From NCBI GenBank assembly GCA_938075575.1, contig CALJHI010000077.1, positions 1 to 6,696 of the forward strand: a DNA stretch of 6,696 nt. Direction: 5' to 3'. Below are positions 1-6,326 of the stretch, piece by piece. This DNA is from an uncultured SAR86 cluster bacterium (lineage in GTDB: Bacteria; Pseudomonadota; Gammaproteobacteria; Magnimaribacterales; D2472). The notes beneath the pieces were generated by a model. The model did no database searches. It was not told where the DNA came from and was given only the letters and a program-made list of their open reading frames with translations. The translations under genes were made by a program, and so were the position numbers. Positions within the stretch are counted from its first letter, which is position 1; each line of letters starts with the position of its first letter.

Positions 1-96
1 ATTGTTGACAGAGGCGATGCCCAAAGAGAAATTATATTTGAATTAACAGCAGATCCATTAGAGGAAAGATTATTTGCAATTATGGTTAAAAAATGA
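1..96 (+). CDS. mreC: Probable MreC, C-terminal end (5' partial)
   Basis: An open frame enters at the left edge and ends at a TGA (94-96), giving 31 residues from IVDRGDAQ to the C-terminal FAIMVKK. MreC is an inner-membrane-anchored periplasmic scaffold of the elongasome that links MreB, MreD and the PBP2/RodA synthase. The segment resembles the last beta strands of MreC, where a strand is followed by a pattern like 'P-leu-asp-arg-leu' and then a short hydrophobic strand; here this reads ADPLEERLFAIMV. The identification rests mainly on position: the stop overlaps the start of a recognisable mreD as ATGA, the usual mreC-mreD arrangement. The fragment is too short to prove by itself, and nothing can be said about the missing N-terminal part. 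Confidence 0.72.
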   Translation: MVDRGDAQREIIFELTADPLEERLFAIMVKK

Positions 97-572
97 AAGA
101 TAGCCTTTTTAAAATCTTATTTCTAATAATTATAGCTTTTAATATTGAGTCTTATATAAATATTTTTCTATCAAAATTTTATATAGTCATTCCACTCTCA
201 TTCTTGACTTACTCATATTTTGCATACAAAAGCAGTATTGGGTTTTCATCCACTTCATCATTTCTTTTTGGTCTTTTTGTTGACTTAATTAGTGGAACAT
301 TTATTGGATTAAATGCACTGGTTTATTCAATTTCAACATATATTATTAATAACTATAGATATGTTTTTAGGCTATTTTCATATCTTCAAATATCAATATT
401 TTTTGGAATTATTTCCACTGTTTATATAGGGATAACTCATTTATTTATAAATTTAGCCAACTACTCCTATTTAACACTTTTTATATCTTTTGGTATTAAT
501 ACTTTACTAAGTCTTCTTATATCAGTCATTAGAGTCTACAGGCCTACATTTTATAAAAGTAGGAAACTTTGA
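93..572 (+). CDS. mreD: Rod shape-determining protein MreD
   Basis: This 159-residue protein is almost entirely hydrophobic and close to the usual length of MreD (about 160 aa). MreD is a multi-spanning inner-membrane protein that works with MreC and MreB in lateral-wall peptidoglycan synthesis. Hydrophobic segments lie near residues 5-22, 28-45, 52-68, 70-87, 97-116 and 125-147. The family hallmark is visible at about residues 59-76 as FGLFVDLISGTFIGLNAL, matching the F-x-x-GL-x-x-D-x-x-x-G-x-x-x-G-x-x-AL pattern, and is followed by a basic/aromatic stretch (NNYRYVFR, 86-93). The ATG at 93 overlaps the upstream TGA as ATGA, so translation is probably coupled to mreC. There is no good Shine-Dalgarno; the nearest purine run (AGGAAAG, 62-68) is too far away. 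The basic C-terminus (YKSRKL) fits a cytoplasmic tail. Confidence 0.92.
   Translation: MKDSLFKILFLIIIAFNIESYINIFLSKFYIVIPLSFLTYSYFAYKSSIGFSSTSSFLFGLFVDLISGTFIGLNALVYSISTYIINNYRYVFRLFSYLQISIFFGIISTVYIGITHLFINLANYSYLTLFISFGINTLLSLLISVIRVYRPTFYKSRKL
561..566 (+). promoter_or_regulatory. Ribosome binding site that favours the ATG start of the yhdP-like gene
   Basis: AGGAAA lies at the 3' end of mreD. Its core AGGA ends 10 nt before the ATG at 575 but only 4 nt before the in-frame TTG at 569. The usual spacing of about 5-10 nt favours ATG-575. A TTG start would overlap the mreD stop and add only two residues. Confidence 0.5.
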
Positions 573-574
573 TT

Positions 575-2977
575 ATGGAGAGCATTAGAAGGCTATCTAA
601 AAAGTTGTTCATTGCGATCTCCAGCATAATCACATTGATTTTAGTATTCTTTTTTTTAATGTTATTTTTATTAACTACCAATCCAAAAGCCGGCATAGGG
701 TTGATTGATAAACTTTTTATTAATCAATATGAAATTTCTTTTGAAGATATCAAATTAACCAATTTACTCACCTATCCAAATATAACTGCTTCCAATCTCT
801 CAATCTCTGATAAAAATCAAGATATAAATATTAATAATTTAGATATTATATTTAGTTTATACAGCCTTATATTAGACAAAGATTTATTCCTAAAGAAACT
901 ACATATAGATGGCTATACAGCCATTGATAAAAAAATAATCAAGTCAAAAAAAACTAAATTGAATGGGAGATTCAGTTTATCTGGAGAAGATCTAAATATA
1001 AAATCAACCCAACTAACCTTGAGAGCATCAAATTTTTCGATAAATTCAGATACAGACAATTATTCAATAAAACTTAAATCTGGCCAGTTAGATAACGTCA
1101 GTTTTTTAGAGCTAGACTTACTTCTGAACAATAAAAAAGAAATCTATTATTCTGGAATTCACAAATTATTTACAGATGATTTAGACCAATTGAAAATAAT
1201 AAACAAATCAAGCTTTAAATTTTCAGATATTAAAACTAATGTTATCAGCAAGGGAAAAATAGATATTGGGAATGATAAAAACAATAAAGGATTCTTTAAA
1301 ATCGATATTTACGACTCAAATATTACATTTAATTCAGGCTACATGGTTAGCAGTATCAACGCTTCTCTTTACTCAAATATTGATAAAGGCTTGTATGGTA
1401 GATTCACAGCCAGCCTTCCCCTCCAAGATGTTATACAAGATATTAATGGGAATATTTTGTATTTGTACGATGATGGCGTAGAGTTAGTATCATCCTTTAA
1501 TATAGACATGACTAAGGTTATTGAAAGTAATGATTACTTTAGCCTTTCAGGAAAAGAGTCCTTCAAAACAAGTTTAAAGATAACCCCTGATCAGATGGTG
1601 TCACTATCACTTGATACAGATTTAATAAATACCAACATATCTTCTTCCATTAATGAAATAACTAAGCCCATTGGAAAACCTTTAGTGACATCAATATCTA
1701 TTCCAGATATTGTTAATCCAAGTTACAGCATTACCAATGAACTATTTGAAGTGTATATAGAAGAGAATGCCAAAAATGGGTTTTTTGCTTTTGGTGGTAT
1801 TAATCAAAACATAAAAGATAAAAAAGAAGGTTTCCATATTTATCTTAATTTAGATCTATTTGATTTTTCGTCTGTAAAATTTGAATCAAATTTAGAAAGT
1901 GAAGAGGAGTCTTTTGTAAAGTCAATTTCATTGCAAGCAAAAGAGTTTAAAATGTTAAACAACTCTTTCAAAAATCAACATATTAATTTAAATTTTGATA
2001 AAAAAAATCTTTACGGTAATTTTAAAGGAACGAGTCTTAATGGAAGTCTTGTGGTAGACAGAACAGGATTTTCTAAGATAATTCTTGAAGATACAAGCAT
2101 AGAAAATTTGAATTTTATATCAAGAAACAGATCTGTTTCTTCTAATATAAATGACTCATCAGTAATTAACATGAGAATTCAGGGAAAGAATATTCAAATT
2201 GCTAATGAAAAATTTGAGAATATAGATTTTTATATTTTGAGAAATAACAATCTTATTACTTTAGAAAATATAAATATTAAAAGCACCTATATAAATGTGT
2301 CTCCCTTAGCATCTGAAGAAAAAGCATTTATGAGTTATTCTTTTCCAGATGACCAATATAAGATTAAGGGATTATTTAAAATAAGTGGAGACTCGAAGTT
2401 AATTCAAAATTCTTTAAATTATGATTTTGAGTTTTTAAATTCTGAATTAAGTATCCAGTGGAATAGTATAGAAGATTTACGAAATCTTGAAGGAAAGGTA
2501 AATTTTTTAACTAAAAATTTTACTGTAGAAAATAATATTTCAAGTTCAGCATTTTTAAATACTTTAAAAGTCCTTAATTTAGATGCGATTATTAAAAATA
2601 TTGATTCTAATAATAGAAGACCTTCTAGAGATTCATTAACCCTTACGAGAGCAGCAGGGGATATTATTTTTAGCAAAAAAAGAGGCCTCATCTCCAATCC
2701 AATTTCTATTGAGACAGATGAAGCAAAAATGCTCTGGAAGGGCGAAATAATTAAAGATAATAATGGCTACCTTAATGATCTTAACTTAGACATGTCAATG
2801 CGAATTAAGGTTTCAGAGAATCTTCCTTGGTATGCTGCAATATTAGGAGGCATTCCTGCAGTTGCAAGCACTCTAGTTTTTCAAGATCTTTTCGAAGATA
2901 ATATTGATGCAGCATCTTCAGTTGCGTTCACAGTAAATGGGACTATCAAAGATCCAGAACTTAAAAGGCTAGACTAA
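575..2977 (+). CDS. yhdP: YhdP-family AsmA-like periplasmic protein (short form)
   Basis: This protein has 800 residues from the ATG at 575; a TTG at 569 would add two. Family members with this fold are long beta-sheet grooves anchored in the inner membrane and thought to carry phospholipid to the outer membrane. The N-terminus has a basic stretch (RRLSKK) then one membrane helix at about 12-34, leaving the rest in the periplasm. Residues 45-120 look like the AsmA N-terminal module (a short beta strand, a 'P-x-I-x-x-x-x-L' strand, then a 'SLxLxKxxxxKxLxIDG' segment). The middle is Asn/Ser/Ile-rich with alternating beta-strand character. The C-terminus is the clearest match: about 590-800 resembles the AsmA_2 end of YhdP, including LPWYAAILGG (from about 750), a hydrophobic helix, and the closing 'VxGTxxxP'. 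E. coli YhdP is about 1270 aa, so this one lacks roughly a third. The gene follows mreD directly without the maf and rng genes often found there. TamB or a generic AsmA protein is less likely given this C-terminus and the mre neighbours. Confidence 0.8.
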   Translation: MESIRRLSKKLFIAISSIITLILVFFFLMLFLLTTNPKAGIGLIDKLFINQYEISFEDIKLTNLLTYPNITASNLSISDKNQDININNLDIIFSLYSLILDKDLFLKKLHIDGYTAIDKKIIKSKKTKLNGRFSLSGEDLNIKSTQLTLRASNFSINSDTDNYSIKLKSGQLDNVSFLELDLLLNNKKEIYYSGIHKLFTDDLDQLKIINKSSFKFSDIKTNVISKGKIDIGNDKNNKGFFKIDIYDSNITFNSGYMVSSINASLYSNIDKGLYGRFTASLPLQDVIQDINGNILYLYDDGVELVSSFNIDMTKVIESNDYFSLSGKESFKTSLKITPDQMVSLSLDTDLINTNISSSINEITKPIGKPLVTSISIPDIVNPSYSITNELFEVYIEENAKNGFFAFGGINQNIKDKKEGFHIYLNLDLFDFSSVKFESNLESEEESFVKSISLQAKEFKMLNNSFKNQHINLNFDKKNLYGNFKGTSLNGSLVVDRTGFSKIILEDTSIENLNFISRNRSVSSNINDSSVINMRIQGKNIQIANEKFENIDFYILRNNNLITLENINIKSTYINVSPLASEEKAFMSYSFPDDQYKIKGLFKISGDSKLIQNSLNYDFEFLNSELSIQWNSIEDLRNLEGKVNFLTKNFTVENNISSSAFLNTLKVLNLDAIIKNIDSNNRRPSRDSLTLTRAAGDIIFSKKRGLISNPISIETDEAKMLWKGEIIKDNNGYLNDLNLDMSMRIKVSENLPWYAAILGGIPAVASTLVFQDLFEDNIDAASSVAFTVNGTIKDPELKRLD
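2969..2977. other. 9-bp tail-to-tail overlap of yhdP and mgtE coding ends
   Basis: The yhdP stop (TAA, 2975-2977) lies inside the last codons of mgtE, and the mgtE stop (CTA on the + strand, 2969-2971) lies inside the last codons of yhdP. The shared bases CTAGACTAA encode Leu-Asp-stop on + and Leu-Val-stop on -. I see no GC-rich hairpin followed by a T-run on either strand near here, so each transcript must run into the other gene's coding sequence for at least some distance. Confidence 0.9.
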
Positions 2978-4315
2978 ATAGATAGTTGCTAATCCTAAAA
3001 ATGATAGGAAGCCTATTACATCTGTAACAGTTGTGACTACTACTGATCCTGCTATTGCTGGATCTTGCTTTAATTTTCTAAGAATTATTGGGACAAACAC
3101 ACCGGCAAATACAGAGCTAATTAAGTTAATAATTAGTGCGCAAGATATAAGAATAGATATTAGGTAGTTTTGAAACCAAATATATGTAGCTGTACCAACA
3201 AGAATTGATAATACAATGCCATTCAAAATAGAAACAGCTAATTCTCTTTTAAATAGCCAGCTGATATTTGAGCTATTAATTTGATCAAGAGTTAAGCCTC
3301 TTAATACTATTGTTAGAGTTTGAGTTGCTGCTACACCTCCCATACTAGCAACAATTGGCATTAGTACTGCAAGATACACAACCTTATCCAAAGTTTCTTG
3401 AAAAATATTTATAGAAAGAGATGCAATAAATGCTGTTATAAGGTTCATGCTTAACCAGAAAACTCTACTTCGAGCAGCTCGACCTGGGGGAGCGAATGTA
3501 TCTTCTGCAACTCCAGCCATTCCAAGAAAATTTTGGTCAGCATCTTCCAATATAACATCCACTACATCATCAATAGTTATTCTTCCAATAAGCTCACCCC
3601 CTGAATTTACTACGGCAGCAGATATTAGATTATTTCTTTCAAATATTTTTGCCACATCTTTATCAGATTTATCTACGTGGATTGGCTCGGCATCAGGTAT
3701 TAAAAGGACTTCAATTTTTTCAGAGATATCAGATGTAATCAATCTATTTATTGAGATCTCACCAATATATTTATCTTCTTTAGAAACAACAAAAATTTTG
3801 TCTGTATTTTCGGGGAGAATCTTTTGCTCCCTAAGATATCTTGTTACAACCTCTACTGTATGATCTGGTCTTACACTCAGAACATCTGTATTCAATAATC
3901 CACCAGCAGTATCATCAGAATAAATTAACCCTTGTTCAATTCTTTTTCTGTCTCTTAATGACATTTTAGATAGAATATTTTGCATTCTTTCTTCAGGTAG
4001 ATTCTGAAGAATGTCAACGACTTCATCAAGCTCTAGTTCTTTAACGGCTTCTGAAAGCTCATCATTAGAAATTCGAGAAATTAGATCTTGCTGAATTTCT
4101 TCCCCAACATCAGCAAGAACATCTCCCTCTTCACTGGTTTTAAGTAAAGAGAAAAGCAATCTTCTTTGTTCTGGGGGCGATGATTCAAGTGCATGAGCAA
4201 TTTGAGAAGAATGCATCTCACTTAATATTTTTTTAATTTGATTTAAAGAAAGCTCTTTATCCTTTGCATCTAATATTTTTTGGAGATTTTCTTGATCAAT
4301 TAAGTTCATGACCAA
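2969..4315 (-). CDS. mgtE: Magnesium transporter MgtE
   Basis: This 448-residue protein has the full MgtE layout and the usual length (about 450 aa). MgtE is a homodimeric inner-membrane Mg2+ channel closed by Mg2+ binding to its cytoplasmic domains. Order: the helical MgtE-N domain (about 20-130), two CBS domains (about 135-195 and 200-260) opened by YSDDTAGGLL (132-141), the connecting plug helix (about 262-285), and five membrane helices (about 286-448). The second CBS ends in the typical ITIDDVVDVILEDA (247-260). The pore Asp of the last helix is kept in TTVTDVIGF (Asp432 here), preceded by the conserved KQDPAIAGS. The conserved 'GGNxGxQ' motif reads GGVAATQ (326-332). The listed start is a TTG; an ATG two codons in (4309-4307) is an equally plausible start, and neither has a good Shine-Dalgarno. 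It is last in the lptA-lptB-rpoN-mgtE run. The upstream spacer is far too short for an M-box riboswitch. Confidence 0.96.
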   Translation of the reverse strand: MVMNLIDQENLQKILDAKDKELSLNQIKKILSEMHSSQIAHALESSPPEQRRLLFSLLKTSEEGDVLADVGEEIQQDLISRISNDELSEAVKELELDEVVDILQNLPEERMQNILSKMSLRDRKRIEQGLIYSDDTAGGLLNTDVLSVRPDHTVEVVTRYLREQKILPENTDKIFVVSKEDKYIGEISINRLITSDISEKIEVLLIPDAEPIHVDKSDKDVAKIFERNNLISAAVVNSGGELIGRITIDDVVDVILEDADQNFLGMAGVAEDTFAPPGRAARSRVFWLSMNLITAFIASLSINIFQETLDKVVYLAVLMPIVASMGGVAATQTLTIVLRGLTLDQINSSNISWLFKRELAVSILNGIVLSILVGTATYIWFQNYLISILISCALIINLISSVFAGVFVPIILRKLKQDPAIAGSVVVTTVTDVIGFLSFLGLATIYLV

Positions 4316-4317
4316 AT

Positions 4318-4338
4318 TCTAACCCAATGTGAGTTAAA
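4318..4338 (-). promoter_or_regulatory. Intercistronic RNA hairpin between rpoN and mgtE
   Basis: In the transcribed (-) strand, UUUAACUCA pairs with UGGGUUAGA around a CAU loop: nine consecutive pairs, two of them G-U. On the + strand the same positions give two C-A mismatches, so the stem is complete only in the rpoN-mgtE messenger. It begins immediately after the rpoN stop codon (4341-4339) and ends 2 nt before the TTG (4315) or 8 nt before the ATG (4309) of mgtE. It is followed by AAUUUGG, not a U-run, so it is not a standard intrinsic terminator. It could pause polymerase, mark an RNA processing site or affect mgtE initiation. The stem is AU-rich and could be chance. Confidence 0.4.
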
Positions 4339-5610
4339 TTATCTATTTCTTGATGATGGGATATTTAGTTTTTTACGATACTTGGTTATTGTTCTTCTTG
4401 CCAGTCCAAATCCTCTCATATTAAGTATTTGAACAATTTTCTGGTCACTTAGAGGGGATCTTTCCTCATCTATTATTTTTTTTATTTGATCCATGAGTTG
4501 AATAGGCGTCACCATTCTAGTTTTGGAAACAGAAGATACTAGAAATGACTTTAATGGAATTATGCCTTTTGGCGTATCAATATATTTTGATTTAATAATA
4601 CGAGATACAGTAGATGGATGAATTCCAAGCTCATCAGATATATCTTTATTTGATAAAGGAGATACTTTTAAAGGATTATTGCCTAAAAACTCAATTTGTC
4701 TATTGCAGATCAATTCTCCTACTTTAATAACTGTTTCATTTCTTCTTCTGATTGAAGAAATGAGCCATTTTGCTTCCTCTATATTACTTGAAAGATCCTT
4801 ATTTGGATTTTTCTTTAAAGCATTTTGGGCCTCTTTAACAAAACCTTCATCTAATGAAATGGATGGAAAATTATCGCTAACAAATTTTGTAGACATTTTC
4901 TCTTCTTCAAATGAAATCTTTAAATCTGGATATATAAAGTTAGTTTCTTCATAATTTAATCCGGGACTTAGGTCACAATTTTTTATAGACTTTATTGCGA
5001 TTTTAATGTCTTCATCTTTATAGCCTTCATAGACAAGCTTGTTAAAGCATTCATCCAAATCATCTGAAGAAATCTCATAAAGAACCTTTTCGCATATTTT
5101 TAAGATTGCCGGAGGAATACTACTTTTTTTTAACTGAAGAAAAATGCATTCTTTAAAATTTCTATATCCAACACCAGGAGGCGTTAATTCATGAATTATT
5201 GTAATCAAATTTTTTTCAATGCTTTTAGTAGAGTATTTGAAGTCAAGCATCTCCTCTATTTCAGACAAGCCATCTGCCAACTTACCAGTTTCATCAATTG
5301 AATTAATTATTAATTCTGAGATTTCATAATCTGAAGTCGATAAATTTAACTCATTAATTTGGCTTATTAATGAAGATTTTAGATTTTCTGACGCAGCATA
5401 TTCAAAATCGAAATCATCAATTGAATTAAGACTAGAATCAGATATCTCATATTCATTTTTTTCAAGAAATGGATTAGTTTCAATCTCCCTTTCAATTTTT
5501 TGAATTAACTCATACCTAGATAGATGCAACAACTCAATAGACTTTCTTAACTGAGGTGTTATTGATATATTTTGAGTCTGCTTTTGTTCTTTTGAAAGAG
5601 AAATAGCCAT
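4339..5610 (-). CDS. rpoN: RNA polymerase sigma-54 factor RpoN
   Basis: This 423-residue sigma-54 directs RNA polymerase to -24/-12 promoters and needs AAA+ enhancer-binding activators to open them. Region I is typical, with TPQLRKSIELLHLSRYELIQ (18-37) and IETNPFLE (43-50). A short acidic linker (about 52-72) stands for region II. The core-binding domain contains PGVGYRNFKECIFLQL (145-160) and CDLSPG (212-217). The HTH lies at about 318-341 (SNKDISDELGIHPSTVSRII), followed by the conserved 'TPKGIIPLKSF'. The RpoN box, which reads the -24 element, is ARRTITKYRK (404-413), close to the consensus ARRTVxKYRE. It is about 50 residues shorter than E. coli RpoN (477 aa); the shortfall seems spread over linker and core regions, while both functional ends are intact. 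The ATG is 2 nt past the lptB stop, and the N-terminal match to the family supports this start. No activator gene is in the window. Confidence 0.97.
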   Translation of the reverse strand: MAISLSKEQKQTQNISITPQLRKSIELLHLSRYELIQKIEREIETNPFLEKNEYEISDSSLNSIDDFDFEYAASENLKSSLISQINELNLSTSDYEISELIINSIDETGKLADGLSEIEEMLDFKYSTKSIEKNLITIIHELTPPGVGYRNFKECIFLQLKKSSIPPAILKICEKVLYEISSDDLDECFNKLVYEGYKDEDIKIAIKSIKNCDLSPGLNYEETNFIYPDLKISFEEEKMSTKFVSDNFPSISLDEGFVKEAQNALKKNPNKDLSSNIEEAKWLISSIRRRNETVIKVGELICNRQIEFLGNNPLKVSPLSNKDISDELGIHPSTVSRIIKSKYIDTPKGIIPLKSFLVSSVSKTRMVTPIQLMDQIKKIIDEERSPLSDQKIVQILNMRGFGLARRTITKYRKKLNIPSSRNR

Positions 5611-5612
5611 TT

Positions 5613-6326
5613 TTAACTATACATTTTTCCTATATACACTTTCTTTACAAGCTCATTAGAAATTAATTCTTCTTTTGAGCCGGTTGCAATAATTTTACCT
5701 TGATTTATGACAATTGATTCATAGCAAATATCCAAGGCTTCTCTTACATTGTGGTCGGTAATTAAAATACCAACATCTTTTTTAGAAACTATTTTTAGTA
5801 TCTTTTGAATTTCTTCAATAGCAATGGGATCAATACCAGCAAAGGGCTCGTCTAGTAGAATAATTTTTGGATTTGCAGCAAGAGTTCTTGCAATTTCAAC
5901 CTTCCTTCTTTGGCCACCTGATAACTGCCTTCCTTTTGAATCAAGGATCTCCTCAAGTCCAAAGTTAGCAACAGACTCATCTAAAAATTTATTTACTTGA
6001 CTTGATGACTGATAAGATAATTCTGCCAAACCTAAAAGATTTTCTCTTACGGTCAGATCTAAGAATATCGATGGCTCCTGTGGCAAGTATTTTATTCCTA
6101 GCTTTGATCTTTCATGCATTGGAAGTTTTGTTATATTCCTATTTTCTAAAAATATCTCACCTGCATCAGACTTTATTAGACCAGCTATTGAATAAAATGT
6201 TGTAGTTTTTCCAGCTCCATTAGGACCAAGAAGTCCATAGATATTTCCTGAATCAATAGAGAAGCTAATATCTTTAATAATATTTTTATCTTTTATAGTT
6301 TTAGATATATTTCTTACTTTAAGCAT
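5613..6326 (-). CDS. lptB: LPS export ABC transporter ATP-binding protein LptB
   Basis: This 237-residue ATPase is slightly shorter than E. coli LptB (241 aa). It powers extraction of lipopolysaccharide from the inner membrane as a dimer under LptF and LptG. All ABC motifs are present: Walker A GPNGAGKT (34-41), Q-loop Gln83 in LPQEPSIF, signature LSGGQRRKVEIA (135-146), Walker B IILLDE with catalytic Glu160, D-loop GIDP (164-167), and the H-loop His192 in TDHNVREAL. The 'FxxxTVxENL' stretch (88-97) and closing VYIGKMYS correspond to LptB; E. coli ends in a similar VYLGEDF. Branched-chain amino acid ATPases (LivF/LivG) are close relatives, but the lptA and rpoN neighbours settle the call. The ATG overlaps the lptA stop by one base (TAATG), implying coupled translation, and the stop lies 2 nt before rpoN. 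Confidence 0.97.
   Translation of the reverse strand: MLKVRNISKTIKDKNIIKDISFSIDSGNIYGLLGPNGAGKTTTFYSIAGLIKSDAGEIFLENRNITKLPMHERSKLGIKYLPQEPSIFLDLTVRENLLGLAELSYQSSSQVNKFLDESVANFGLEEILDSKGRQLSGGQRRKVEIARTLAANPKIILLDEPFAGIDPIAIEEIQKILKIVSKKDVGILITDHNVREALDICYESIVINQGKIIATGSKEELISNELVKKVYIGKMYS

Noticed and set aside
4..9. TTGACA resembling a -35 element at the start of the window
   Set aside because: No -10-like element sits 16-18 bases downstream, and it is within the mreC coding frame (codons for Val-Asp-Arg).
1266..1481. 71-codon + strand open frame in another frame within the yhdP-like gene
   Set aside because: It is fully nested in a well-supported gene, has no family resemblance and is expected by chance in AT-rich DNA.
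2419..2697. 92-codon open frame on the - strand inside the yhdP-like gene
   Set aside because: It overlaps the conserved C-terminal domain of the + strand gene, and its sequence looks like the back-translation of Asn/Lys-rich codons; there is no independent support.
2886..2899. Small hairpin ATCTT-TTCG-AAGAT near the end of the yhdP-like gene, considered as a terminator
   Set aside because: The stem is only 5 bp and mostly A-T, it lies inside the coding region about 75 bases before the stop, and no T-run follows.
3504..3525. Possible sigma-54 promoter on the - strand (TGGCTGGAGTTGCA)
   Set aside because: The spacing between the GG and GC elements is 8 bases instead of 10, and the site is inside mgtE coding sequence pointing into its own 3' part.
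3447..3863. 138-codon open frame on the + strand opposite mgtE
   Set aside because: It lies fully antisense to the conserved CBS and plug region of MgtE, its translation matches no family I know, and it has no convincing ribosome binding site; it is a shadow of the real gene.
4316..4338. M-box-type Mg2+ riboswitch upstream of mgtE
   Set aside because: The spacer is only about 23-29 bases, far too short for an M-box, and the preceding sequence is rpoN coding DNA.
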